From positions 21,518 through 85,517 of the forward strand of contig CAJTXF010000002.1 of the NCBI GenBank assembly GCA_910580045.1: a DNA stretch of 64,000 nt. The letters are read 5' to 3'. Positions 9,402-17,824 of the stretch are shown here, one piece after another. Position 1 is the first letter of the stretch. Every line of letters begins with the position of its first letter. The translations under genes and the position numbers were made by a program. The notes under the pieces were generated by a model that saw nothing but the letters and a program-made list of their open reading frames with translations, was not told the DNA's origin and ran no database searches. Origin of the DNA: an uncultured Eubacteriales bacterium. Its GTDB lineage: Bacteria; Bacillota; Clostridia; Oscillospirales; Acutalibacteraceae.

Positions 9402-11144
9402 TTAGGCATTGGAGCGGTCATAGGCAGTCTGGAAAATCTCGACCAGCTCGTTCACACCGGCATTTTCCAGCTCAGTCTTGTACTGCTCCCAGCTGGCGTC
9501 ATCTGTACCGTTCTGCACAGCACCCGCCACATAACGATCCACAATGTCAGAGATAACCGGCTGAATCTGGCCCAGACGCTGGTTCTCTTCCAGAGTCATC
9601 AGCATCTTGGGCACATTGGTGCCACGGCTCAGCTGCTCTTCTTTGCCGTTTACGTGCTGGAACTCCAGCAGAGTCTTGGCGTCATAGGTGTACTGGCAGA
9701 CAGTATCATAGTACTCGTCCAGAACAATCATGGAGCCGCGGGCAGGGGTGGTGTTGGTACGCATATCACCAAAAGACTCGTAAGGCTCTACAGGGATAAT
9801 ATCACCGTTGTCGTCCAGGTTGAAGCACAGCATTCCGTTCTCGTCCTCATAGTAGTTATAGCCGACCGCGCCCCAGTTGCTTTGCACAGACAGAGAGGGG
9901 TCAGAAATCAGGTACTCGACGAAGCAGGCAATCACCTCAGGGAACTTGCATTCCGTGGTGATGCAGGTGTCAGAGGTGTCCTGCATCTCGGAGTAGTTCA
10001 GGGGGAAACCAGACTTACCGCCGTCAGCGCCGGTCAGCTGCGGGATGGGCTCATACTCATGGCGCACCTCGTTGCTGGTAATCTGCATGTCAGTCCATAC
10101 GCCAACAACACCGGGAATGGCCACAGGCTGAATCAGCTCGCTGTTGGTGTAGTTGGTGGTAGAGGTCTGCTCGAAGCAGTTCACGTTCAGCAGGCCGTCC
10201 TCATACAGGCCATGGAAGAAGTCAGCGGTCTTGCGGATAGACTCATTGTTTCCGGTGAAGGTAATTTTCCCGTCCAGTACAGCCAGATGGTCAGCATAGG
10301 GGTTGCCGTAGCAATAGCTGTCGGCTTGACCGAAGCAGCCGGTGAAGCGGTAGAACATATTGTAAGAGCCAAAGGTGTCAATCTCCTCAGGGCCAAACAT
10401 GGTCATCACCGGGACTTCGTCAGCCTCGCCGTTGCCATTCAAATCACCAGCTTCCTTAAAGGCATGAACCACATCGGAGAATTCATCCACTGTAGTGGGC
10501 ATTTCCTTTTTCACGGTATCAAGCCACTTGCTGTTAATGAGCAGCGGGCCAGAAGTCATAACCAAGCCCTTCATCTGCTCAATATAGGGGAAGCCGTACA
10601 TATGGCCGTCAGGGGTAACAATCTCTTTCTGGTACTGGGGGTTATCCTCCAAAATTTTCACCAGAGTGGGGCAGTACTTGTTAATCAGGTCCTCAGTGGG
10701 CATAAAGATGTCCTGGTCGGAATACTGAACCGCGTACTGACCGCTCTGGCCGCCGATAAAGTTCCAGAAAATGTCAGGCAAATCATCGCCAGCAGACAGC
10801 ATCAGAGACAGCTTCTCCTCCACAGAGTCAGGAGAGGCAACCTGCCAGTCAAACTCAATGCCAGTGTCCTCTTTCCAACGCTGCACCATGGTCAAGTCCT
10901 TGACCTCAACCGTACGGGCAGCGTCATTGATGATAAAGGCTGTGAGCTTGCCGCCGTTGGCCTCCTCAAAAGCCGCCTGGTCCTTGATGATGGGCAGATT
11001 TCCGGTCAGGTCCAGGAATTCGACATCTTCGTTTGAGCCAACGTCAGCGCCGCTGCCATTGTCTCCGCTCTCCCCGCCGCAGCCGGAAAGGCTCAGGCTC
11101 AGAAGCATCACAATGGCCAGCAGAAGTGCCAGTGTTCTTTTCAT
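9402..11144 (-). CDS. Extracellular solute-binding lipoprotein of a carbohydrate ABC importer
   Basis: 580-residue binding protein. The N terminus is a lipoprotein signal (MKRTLALLLAIVMLLSLSLS) with lipobox LSGC, followed by a Gly/Ser/Asp-rich linker. The body is of the large (about 550 aa) LipO/YtcQ-like type that accompanies LplB/LplC-type permeases. The start at 11144 follows GGAGGTAAAATTT; an in-frame codon 5 residues upstream lies over the ribosome site. It is the third gene of the operon permease-permease-binding protein. Neighbouring GH32 and fructokinase genes suggest a fructose-containing oligosaccharide as ligand (inference). No ATPase gene is nearby, which is usual because such systems share an MsmX-type ATPase. 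Confidence 0.9.
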   Translation of the reverse strand: MKRTLALLLAIVMLLSLSLSGCGGESGDNGSGADVGSNEDVEFLDLTGNLPIIKDQAAFEEANGGKLTAFIINDAARTVEVKDLTMVQRWKEDTGIEFDWQVASPDSVEEKLSLMLSAGDDLPDIFWNFIGGQSGQYAVQYSDQDIFMPTEDLINKYCPTLVKILEDNPQYQKEIVTPDGHMYGFPYIEQMKGLVMTSGPLLINSKWLDTVKKEMPTTVDEFSDVVHAFKEAGDLNGNGEADEVPVMTMFGPEEIDTFGSYNMFYRFTGCFGQADSYCYGNPYADHLAVLDGKITFTGNNESIRKTADFFHGLYEDGLLNVNCFEQTSTTNYTNSELIQPVAIPGVVGVWTDMQITSNEVRHEYEPIPQLTGADGGKSGFPLNYSEMQDTSDTCITTECKFPEVIACFVEYLISDPSLSVQSNWGAVGYNYYEDENGMLCFNLDDNGDIIPVEPYESFGDMRTNTTPARGSMIVLDEYYDTVCQYTYDAKTLLEFQHVNGKEEQLSRGTNVPKMLMTLEENQRLGQIQPVISDIVDRYVAGAVQNGTDDASWEQYKTELENAGVNELVEIFQTAYDRSNA

Positions 11145-11222
11145 AAATTTTACCTCCAAAGGATTTGATATGTTTACTCAGCCCAAAAGCTGAGGTCTAG
11201 CCTAAAAACTTAAACCTTGCAG

Positions 11223-12155
11223 TTATCCTTTCACAGCTCCCACCATCACGCCTTTGGCAAAGTACTTCTGCACAAAAGGATATACTATCACCAACGGGAA
11301 AGCTGCCATGGTTACGATTACATACTTCAGCTGGTCTACCAGCTTCTGCTTCTCCACCATCTCAGAGGCAGAGGCGCCTTGCATCAGCTGGTTGGAGAGA
11401 ACCAGGTTCCGCAGGATGACCTGCAGGGGCATTTTGTTCTCGTCCTGCAGGAACATGATGGCGTTAAAGTACACATTCCACATGGCGGTAGCGTAGAACA
11501 GCACCATAACCGCGATGATAGTGGAGGACAGCGGCAGGGCAATCTTGAAGAAGAAACCGAAGTCTGAGCAGCCGTCCAGCTGAGCTGCCTCTAACAAATC
11601 AATGGGCAGGTTGCTCTCAAAGAAGGAGCGCGCCACAATCAAGTTGTAGACAGATACTGCGCTGGGCAGAATCAGAGCCCACATGGTATTATACAGACCC
11701 AAATTGCGGATAACCAAATACATGGGTATCATGCCGCCATTGAAAAACATCGTGAACGTGAACAGGAACATCAGTCCCCGGCGGCCCGCCATGTCATGGC
11801 GGGAAAGAGCATAGGCGCCAGGAATGGTCGCGAACAGAGAGACCACCACTGAAACCACTGTGTAAATGATGGTGTTCTTATAGCCTGTCCAGATGTTCGG
11901 ATAATTCAATGCCTCCTGATAGCCGCTGATAAACGGCTTTGTGGGGAAAATCAGGAACTGGCCGCTGTTAACCACCGCAGGGTCCGTGAAGGAAGCTACC
12001 ACTGTATACCACAGAGGATAGATGATAACAAGGCTGACAACAATCATTAAAATTGAGTTGAATACGTTAAAGACATGGTCACCGGCAGACTCTTTTGCGC
12101 CAACGATGCCAGAAGTCTTATCATAAGAAGAGAGCTCTTTACTTTTCTTTGCCAT
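11223..12155 (-). CDS. Carbohydrate ABC transporter permease, LplC/YtcP type
   Basis: 310-residue inner-membrane permease with six predicted helices and the MalG-type EAA loop (LLEAAQLDGCSDFGFFFKI). It ends in the FVQKYFAKGVMVGAVKG tail typical of LplC-like subunits. I take ATG 12155: AAAGGAGG lies 9 bases upstream, whereas the earlier in-frame ATG at 12161 is only 3 bases from it. It pairs with the permease that begins at 13114 to form the membrane channel, and the two genes are 20 bases apart. Confidence 0.92.
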   Translation of the reverse strand: MAKKSKELSSYDKTSGIVGAKESAGDHVFNVFNSILMIVVSLVIIYPLWYTVVASFTDPAVVNSGQFLIFPTKPFISGYQEALNYPNIWTGYKNTIIYTVVSVVVSLFATIPGAYALSRHDMAGRRGLMFLFTFTMFFNGGMIPMYLVIRNLGLYNTMWALILPSAVSVYNLIVARSFFESNLPIDLLEAAQLDGCSDFGFFFKIALPLSSTIIAVMVLFYATAMWNVYFNAIMFLQDENKMPLQVILRNLVLSNQLMQGASASEMVEKQKLVDQLKYVIVTMAAFPLVIVYPFVQKYFAKGVMVGAVKG

Positions 12156-12175
12156 TATCATGTGCCTCCTTTCTC

Positions 12176-13114
12176 TTAGAATATGCTGACACCCGCTGTC
12201 TTCTTAGAGACAGTATTGGCGCAGACCAAAATAATGAAATTAACGATGGAGTTGAATAGGCCAACAGCTGTCGCGAAGCTATACTGGGCACTTTGCAGGC
12301 CTACCTTATACACATAAGTAGAAATGATTTCAGACACATTGGTGTTGGTAGAGGTCTGCATGATGTAAGCCTTCTCATAGCCCAGGCTCATTACATTACC
12401 CACAGCCAAAATCAGCATCAGAATCACAGTGGGCATAATCAGAGGAATATCAATGTAAATAATGCGCTGCAGTTTTGTTGCGCCGTCAATCACCGCCGCC
12501 TCATAAAAATCAGCGCTGATGCCTGTCAGGGCGGCAATGTAGACAATAGCATTAAAACCCATTTGCTGCCACACAGTAGAACCGATATACATGGTGCGGA
12601 AATATTCCGGCGCAGAAACGAAGCTCTGTATCGAGCCCCCCATAGCCACAATCGCGTTGTTTACAATGCCGGTGGCTGCAAAAAGCATGTTCATAATGCA
12701 CACGATAATCACATTAGAGAGGAAGTAAGGCGCGTAAGAGATGGTCTGCACCACCTTGCGGGCCTTATTGCTCCGCACCTGGTTCAGAAGCAGGGCGAAG
12801 ATGATGGGGATTGGGAAAGAGATGATAAGCTGCTCCAGGCTGAGCACGATGGTGTTCTTAATCGCAGTTACCGCAATGCTGGTACTAAAGAACTGCTCAA
12901 AATATTTCCATAAAGGATTCGCCCAGGGGCTGCCAAGAATCCCGCCGCCGCGGATTTTGAAGTCCTTAAAGGCGATGATAACGCCATACATAGGATAATA
13001 GGCGAACAGGAGCAGCCAAATCAGGGCCGGCAGCAAGAGCACGTACAGCTGCCAAGAGCTGAGCACTTTGGCAAGACCGCTTTTTTCTCCAAGTTTTTCC
13101 TTGCCTTTTGGCAT
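12176..13114 (-). CDS. Carbohydrate ABC transporter permease, LplB/YteP type
   Basis: 312-residue permease, first gene of the operon. It has six predicted helices (the first WQLYVLLLPALIWLLLFAYY), the EAA loop YEAAVIDGATKLQRIIYIDI, and the C-terminal SKKTAGVSIF ending typical of LplB-type proteins. The start is ATG 13114 with GGAG 9 bases upstream; a TTG at 13129 in the same frame overlaps that ribosome site. Transcription probably begins about 290 bases upstream at the promoter 13410-13438, so the messenger carries a long structured leader. Confidence 0.92.
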   Translation of the reverse strand: MPKGKEKLGEKSGLAKVLSSWQLYVLLLPALIWLLLFAYYPMYGVIIAFKDFKIRGGGILGSPWANPLWKYFEQFFSTSIAVTAIKNTIVLSLEQLIISFPIPIIFALLLNQVRSNKARKVVQTISYAPYFLSNVIIVCIMNMLFAATGIVNNAIVAMGGSIQSFVSAPEYFRTMYIGSTVWQQMGFNAIVYIAALTGISADFYEAAVIDGATKLQRIIYIDIPLIMPTVILMLILAVGNVMSLGYEKAYIMQTSTNTNVSEIISTYVYKVGLQSAQYSFATAVGLFNSIVNFIILVCANTVSKKTAGVSIF

Positions 13115-13403
13115 ACATTTCAACTCCAATCTTTAATACGTGTTGGTGTTAAACAGGCCGGAGTGTCCAAATCGGCCATTGAGAAACTGATACAATCAGT
13201 TTCTCACAGATTCTTTTGTACAGGACAAAAGCCCACTGGTTCCGGTACAGCATGCTTTCTCCATGGCCCTGCCGGTTCTCCGGTAAAGCTGAGCCACGGC
13301 CCAGCTTTACCCACGCTTTTCCTGCCACCACCTCGCATTCTTGCACCCTGAAGCGGCCGGCTACCGCATCCGAGTGACGCTTTATCAAATAACTTAGTTT
13401 ATG
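13115..13403 (-). ncRNA. Long structured 5' leader of the ABC operon (candidate cis-regulatory RNA)
   Basis: Between the predicted transcription start (about 13403) and the first permease lies a GC-rich block, about 13140-13380, set in AT-rich DNA. It holds several clean hairpins: GAGAAACTGA/TCAGTTTCTC (13181-13205, perfect 10 bp), CTTTTGT/ACAAAAG (13213-13231) and GGTAAAGCTG/CAGCTTTACC (13282-13311, perfect 10 bp), plus smaller CCGG-rich pairings. None is followed by a T-run, so these are not simple terminators. The minus strand is open in one frame across it (13149-13508), but that reading has no ribosome site and no recognised domain. I match no known riboswitch class. It could be a regulatory leader or a dispersed structured repeat. 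Confidence 0.4.
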
Positions 13404-13409
13404 AAACAA

Positions 13410-13438
13410 ATGATACACTATCTTGCCTTGTTTGTCAA
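13410..13438 (-). promoter_or_regulatory. Sigma-A-type promoter of the fructan-type ABC operon
   Basis: On the minus strand TTGACA (13433-13438) and TATCAT (13410-13415) are separated by exactly 17 bases. They point at the permease-permease-binding protein operon. Confidence 0.65.
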
Positions 13439-13572
13439 TCTCATTTTGTGCAATTTGGAAGCATTCACAATTCGTTCTTACTTTTTTGGTTAATTTTACC
13501 GATTGCATAAATTTTTAAGAAATATTCGGTAATTTTCCCATATTTACTTTTGTTGTTTGCCAGTGGTATGAT

Positions 13573-13712
13573 GTGCTTAAGTTAAGACTATTTGAGATAC
13601 AATCTCATGCAAAGGAAATGACAAATTTGCTTATATCTCAACATATTTTTCATTTTTTGAATTTTATTAAGCAAATCTTTATGATTTGTATCTCATGGTC
13701 TTACATTAGCAC
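13573..13712. repeat. Large imperfect inverted repeat in the divergent control region
   Basis: The left arm 13573-13634 and the right arm 13668-13712 are imperfect reverse complements. Shared blocks, in order from the outer ends, are GTGCT, AAGAC, GAGATACAA and TTTGCTTA. The left arm also contains the short palindrome GAGAT-ACA-ATCTC (13594-13606). It lies between the ABC operon and the GH32 gene, about 50 bases before the latter's start, and probably forms paired operators for a dimeric regulator such as the ROK protein. Confidence 0.5.
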
Positions 13713-13760
13713 CTGTCTCAATTAACAAGACTAATCAATAAAACTAAGGAGTGGTTCTTT

Positions 13761-15134
13761 ATGAGCACGAAAGGTATTCGCGACTTCCGCCCTGAACTGC
13801 ACTTCACCCCCAAATCCGGCTGGATTAATGACCCCAACGGCTTGGTATATGCTGACGGGAAATATCACCTGTTTGCCCAGTATTACCCTGAACCTCAGTG
13901 GGGCCCCATGCACTGGTATCATGCCACCAGCACAGATTTGATACACTGGGAGCATCTCCCTGTTGCTTTGGAGCCGGACGAACTGGGTTTCATCTTCTCA
14001 GGCAGCGCCGTGTATGATAAGGACAACACCTCCGGCTTTGGAAAAGATGGCAAGGCCCCTATTATTGCCATGTATACCAGCCACTTGAATCTGGATAACA
14101 GCGGCCTGGCGAAAGAGCAGCAAAGCATCGCTTACAGCCTGGACGGTGTCCATTTCACCAAGTATGAGGGAAACCCTGTCCTGCCCAGTGACCGTAAGGA
14201 TTTCCGTGACCCGAAGGTATTCCGCAACCCCTTTAAGGATTGCTGGAGTGTAGTCCTAGCCGCTGGCGATCATGTGGAGTTCTACGCCTCTCAGGATTTG
14301 AAACACTGGGAAAAGACTGGGGAGTTTGGCCCTGAGGGCAACTACTCCCAGGGCGTGTGGGAGTGTCCTGATTTGTTCCCCTTGGTGGTAAACGGAGAAG
14401 AGAAATGGGTACTGCTGCTCAGCATGGGCGGCAACGAGGAGAACCACGGTGCCCGTACCCAATACTTCACTGGCAGCTTTGACGGGAACAGCTTTACCTG
14501 CGATGGGCAGTTCACTCAGCCTGAGTTCATTGATGCTGGCTTTGACAACTACGCTGGTGTCACCTTCTTCGGCACACAGGAGCGGCTGTTGGTAGGATGG
14601 GCCTGCAACTGGGTCTATGCCCATAAAACACCCACTGGTGAGTATTGCTGTCAGATGACCATCCCACGCGCTGTCAAGTTGATTGATACTCCCAAAGGCG
14701 GGCTTCGCCTGGCCTGGGAGCCCAAAGATAGCACTGTCTTTGGCGGAACTGAGAGCTTTGACGGCACTCTTTACAGTGAGGTATTCAAACTGACCGTTAC
14801 CGGCAGCGGCGCTGCTGCTGTCACTCTCTCCAATGACAAGGGACAGAGCTTTGTCTTTGGGGTGGATGACGAAAATCGGGCCTATATTGACCGCGCAAAA
14901 GGCGGCGCCAATGATTTCGATGAGAATTTCGCGCGGGACTGGTACAGCCAGATTGCGGAACCTCGGTTCTATGACGATGAGTGGGAAATCGAGTTCATAT
15001 TTGACCACTCCATCACAGAGATGTTCATTGATTACGGCACCCGCGCCTTTACCTCCACCGTCTATCCTGACACGCCCTATAACAAAGTCACTGTCTCCGG
15101 CAATGCGGAAGTGAAGCTCCATTCCTTGTCATAA
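13761..15134 (+). CDS. Glycoside hydrolase family 32 beta-fructosidase (sucrose/fructan oligomer hydrolase)
   Basis: 457-residue GH32 enzyme that hydrolyses beta-fructosidic bonds in sucrose or short fructans. Conserved motifs: WINDPNG (about residue 21, nucleophile Asp24), the FRDPKVF box (about 148-154, transition-state stabiliser) and WECPDLF (about 199-205, acid/base Glu). A five-bladed propeller domain is followed by a C-terminal beta-sandwich. There is no signal peptide, so it acts in the cytoplasm on imported substrate, which fits the divergent ABC importer. GGAG lies 8 bases before the start. The fructokinase gene follows 124 bases later with its own promoter. Confidence 0.95.
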   Translation: MSTKGIRDFRPELHFTPKSGWINDPNGLVYADGKYHLFAQYYPEPQWGPMHWYHATSTDLIHWEHLPVALEPDELGFIFSGSAVYDKDNTSGFGKDGKAPIIAMYTSHLNLDNSGLAKEQQSIAYSLDGVHFTKYEGNPVLPSDRKDFRDPKVFRNPFKDCWSVVLAAGDHVEFYASQDLKHWEKTGEFGPEGNYSQGVWECPDLFPLVVNGEEKWVLLLSMGGNEENHGARTQYFTGSFDGNSFTCDGQFTQPEFIDAGFDNYAGVTFFGTQERLLVGWACNWVYAHKTPTGEYCCQMTIPRAVKLIDTPKGGLRLAWEPKDSTVFGGTESFDGTLYSEVFKLTVTGSGAAAVTLSNDKGQSFVFGVDDENRAYIDRAKGGANDFDENFARDWYSQIAEPRFYDDEWEIEFIFDHSITEMFIDYGTRAFTSTVYPDTPYNKVTVSGNAEVKLHSLS

Positions 15135-15187
15135 ACCCAAAATTGTGCGTAATATTCCCGTATTGTCTTCTCTTTTTTCGCTCTCTC

Positions 15188-15196
15188 TGTTATAAT
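15188..15196 (+). promoter_or_regulatory. Extended -10 promoter for the fructokinase gene
   Basis: TGTTATAAT is an extended -10 element. A weak TTCTCT sits 17 bases upstream (15168-15173). It lies 62 bases before the fructokinase start. Confidence 0.5.
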
Positions 15197-15258
15197 GGGA
15201 CGCGACCACAGTCGTTATATGTATCCTCCAACTTTCTGAAAGGAGTGTAAACCATAAT

Positions 15259-16254
15259 ATGCCAGATATTATCACCACTGGCGAAATGCTTATTGACTTC
15301 ACCCCTGTAAAGGCAGAGGGCTTTCCGGGTGCAGTTTGTCCCAACCCCGGCGGCGCGCCGGGCAATGTGGCCGTACAGCTGGCCCGCTTGGGGGTCTCTG
15401 CCGGGTTCATCGGCAAGGTGGGCAGTGACAGCTTTGGCAAAGACCTGCGCCGCTGTCTGGAAGAAAACGGCGTTGACACCCACAATCTCATTGATGACCC
15501 TCTGTTCCGTACAACTTTGGCTTTTGTCCATCTCAGCGAGACCGGGGACCGCAGCTTCACCTTTTACCGCAACCCCGGCGCGGATACCCAGCTTCGCGGA
15601 GAGGAAATTGATTTGGCATCTGTAGAGGCTTGTCAGGTGCTGCATTTCGGCTCCCTCTCCCTCACCACGGAGCCAGGCCGTACCACCACCCTTGAGCTGG
15701 TGAAGAAAGCCCGCGCCATGGGAAAAATGATTTCTTATGACCCCAACTGGCGTCCGCCTCTCTGGCCCTCTGAGGAAGCTGGAGTGGCTGGGATGCGGGA
15801 AGGTCTGGCGCTCTGCCATCTGCTGAAAATTTCTGAGGAAGAGCTGGCGCTTCTCACTGGCACAGACAGTTTGGCGCAGGGGGTGGCACAGCTCCACAAG
15901 CTGGGTATTGTGCTGGTTATGGTGACCCTCGGGCCCGCGGGCTGTGTCTCCTCTCACCAAGGGCAGCTGAGCCATCACCCCACCTTTGACACGAAAGTAA
16001 TCGACACCACTGGCTCCGGCGACAGTTTTTGGGGAGCGTTCCTCTCTCAGCTGGTGCAAAATGGCTTTGATACACCAGATAAGCTGCAGGAACTGGAGCA
16101 GACAAGGCTGGCTGAGTTTTGCCGCTTTGCCAATGCGGCTGGCTCCATTTGTGCCACCCGTCCTGGCGGCATCCCCGCCCTAGCAGACCGAGAGGCCATT
16201 TTGGCCTGTATGCAGGACTACCCTCTGCTGGAAACATGTTTCAAAATTAAATAG
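15259..16254 (+). CDS. Fructokinase, PfkB/ribokinase family
   Basis: 331-residue cytoplasmic sugar kinase that phosphorylates fructose with ATP. It shows the first PfkB signature region (GGAPGNVAVQLARLG, about residues 32-46) and the second signature DTTGSGDSFWGAF (about 250-262) with the catalytic Asp in GSGD. The length suits bacterial PfkB fructokinases. The start has AAAGGAG 13 bases upstream. Its place directly after GH32 indicates that fructose released in the cytoplasm is phosphorylated here. A strong terminator follows at once. Confidence 0.92.
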   Translation: MPDIITTGEMLIDFTPVKAEGFPGAVCPNPGGAPGNVAVQLARLGVSAGFIGKVGSDSFGKDLRRCLEENGVDTHNLIDDPLFRTTLAFVHLSETGDRSFTFYRNPGADTQLRGEEIDLASVEACQVLHFGSLSLTTEPGRTTTLELVKKARAMGKMISYDPNWRPPLWPSEEAGVAGMREGLALCHLLKISEEELALLTGTDSLAQGVAQLHKLGIVLVMVTLGPAGCVSSHQGQLSHHPTFDTKVIDTTGSGDSFWGAFLSQLVQNGFDTPDKLQELEQTRLAEFCRFANAAGSICATRPGGIPALADREAILACMQDYPLLETCFKIK

Positions 16255-16264
16255 TCACCGTGCT

Positions 16265-16296
16265 TGCGCCCTCCTGGTGAGGGCGCATTCTTTTTT
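16265..16296 (+). terminator. Rho-independent terminator of the fructokinase gene
   Basis: Perfect 9-bp stem TGCGCCCTC / GAGGGCGCA with a 5-base loop, followed by TTCTTTTTT. Confidence 0.9.
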
Positions 16297-16420
16297 GATA
16301 AAGCTCTTAATAATCAGTCTAAATCTAAACTTCAATTAAGGTTCATGAAGTATACTTAAATCAGCTCACAGGAAAACTTGAGCCAGACTATCAAGCATCT
16401 TTGAAAAGAGGTGACAATTC

Positions 16421-17086
16421 TTGCATTTTCGTCATGAATGGAAGCACGAAATCTCTCCTGGTGACCTGTACGCGCTTCGGGCCCGGCTGTCAGCAGTTTT
16501 GGATACAGATTCTCACGCTGTAAACGGGCGTTATTCTGTCCACAGTCTCTACTTTGACACTTCCTCTGACCGGGCTCTGTATGAAAAAATCAACGGGTTC
16601 AGCCATCGGGAGAAGTTTCGCCTGCGATACTATAATCACACGCCCTCCCCTATTTTGCTGGAAAAAAAACTCAAACAAAACAATTTATGCGGCAAACTTC
16701 AAGCTCCCCTCAGCATCGAGGAAGCACAGGCTCTGCTGAATGGTACTCTGAGCTCTGCCCCAGACAATCCGCTTCTGGATGAACTGCTGAGAAAACGCGC
16801 TTGGGAGGGACTGTGTCCCAAAACCGCTGTACTCTATACCAGAGAGGCCTTTCTCTTTGCGCCCGGCAATGTACGGGTCACTTTGGATTACGGCCTGCGT
16901 ACCGCCTCTAGCTGGCGTGAGTTTTTGGAGCCAAACAGTCTCTCTTTCCCCGTTCCAGAAGCTCCGGCCATACTGGAAGTCAAATGGGATGAATTTCTTC
17001 CCAGTCTTATCCGGGACTTGGTGCAAACACCTGGCACTCGAACCAGCGCTTTCTCCAAATACGCGGCCTGTCATATCTATCGATAA
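16421..17086 (+). CDS. VTC-domain protein (polyphosphate polymerase-like)
   Basis: 221-residue protein of the VTC family, whose eukaryotic founder Vtc4 makes polyphosphate from ATP in a beta-barrel tunnel. Visible family traits: N-terminal RHEWKHEI, the basic strand RYSVHSLYFDT, the FRLRYYNH strand, LLEKKLKQNN and a late acidic/metal motif LEVKWDEFLP. No transmembrane segment. The start is a TTG with AGAGGTG about 9 bases upstream; nearby ATGs are out of frame. It is the first gene of the conserved trio VTC-DUF4956-CotH. Whether the bacterial protein makes polyphosphate is inferred from the family. Confidence 0.85.
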   Translation: MHFRHEWKHEISPGDLYALRARLSAVLDTDSHAVNGRYSVHSLYFDTSSDRALYEKINGFSHREKFRLRYYNHTPSPILLEKKLKQNNLCGKLQAPLSIEEAQALLNGTLSSAPDNPLLDELLRKRAWEGLCPKTAVLYTREAFLFAPGNVRVTLDYGLRTASSWREFLEPNSLSFPVPEAPAILEVKWDEFLPSLIRDLVQTPGTRTSAFSKYAACHIYR

Positions 17087-17148
17087 ATCCATGCAAATTC
17101 TCCCACTATTCACACTCTCAAAACAATATGTAAAGGAGTATTTTTCAC

Positions 17149-17820
17149 ATGAGCTTTCAAGACATTTTCAAATCCAGCTTTCTGGAAAAGGTTGCCAGCG
17201 TCTCACTGCTGGACATGGGACTGGCACTGATTCTGGCCTTTGGGCTCGGCTTATTCATCTTCCTGGTGTATAAGAAAACATTTGCTGGCGTTATGTACTC
17301 CCCTGGTTTTGGAGTAACGCTAGTGGCTATGACCATGATTACCACTCTTGTGATTTTAGCTGTCACCTCCAATGTGGTGCTCTCACTGGGTATGGTGGGC
17401 GCACTGTCTATTGTACGGTTCCGGGCGGCCATTAAGGAGCCCCTGGACATTGCGTTTCTGTTCTGGGCGATTGGTGCCGGCATTGTCCTAGCGGCTGGGC
17501 TGATTCCTTTGGCCGTCTTTGGCAGTGCGGCAATTGGGCTGATTATCTTAATCCTGGCAAACCGGAAAGCCCATTTCAATCCTTACATTTTAGTTCTCCA
17601 TTGCAAAAACAGCGACACTGAGCGGCAGGCGATTGAATTTGTAGGCAGACAGGTCAACCGCTGGGTAATCAAAAGTAAGACTGTGGGACACGGCTCTGTG
17701 GAGCTGAACTTGGAAATCCGCATGAAAGACAGTGATACCCAGTTTATCAACGCACTTTCCCAGATGGACGGTATTGACCACGCAGTGCTCGTCAGTTATA
17801 ATGGCGACTATATGGGGTGA
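17149..17820 (+). CDS. DUF4956 integral membrane protein
   Basis: 223 residues. Several transmembrane segments in the N-terminal half (LALILAFGLGLFIFLVY; VTLVAMTMITTLVILAV; FLFWAIGAGIVLAAGLIPLA; IGLIILILA) surround a conserved loop (SLGMVGALSIVRFRAAIKEP). A cytoplasmic alpha/beta domain of about 80 residues follows. This arrangement matches DUF4956, whose function is unknown but which recurs beside VTC and CotH genes. AAAGGAG lies 12 bases before the ATG. The next start (17825) is 4 bases beyond the stop, so the two are probably translationally coupled. Confidence 0.85.
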   Translation: MSFQDIFKSSFLEKVASVSLLDMGLALILAFGLGLFIFLVYKKTFAGVMYSPGFGVTLVAMTMITTLVILAVTSNVVLSLGMVGALSIVRFRAAIKEPLDIAFLFWAIGAGIVLAAGLIPLAVFGSAAIGLIILILANRKAHFNPYILVLHCKNSDTERQAIEFVGRQVNRWVIKSKTVGHGSVELNLEIRMKDSDTQFINALSQMDGIDHAVLVSYNGDYMG

Positions 17821-17824
17821 GCCT

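Noticed and set aside
9390..11036. 548-codon plus-strand frame opposite the binding-protein gene
   Set aside because: Antisense shadow of a clear lipoprotein gene with signal peptide and ribosome site; no domain character.
13149..13508. 119-codon minus-strand frame in the divergent control region
   Set aside because: It crosses a predicted promoter and several perfect hairpins, lacks a ribosome site and has no recognisable domain; a structured leader explains the region better.
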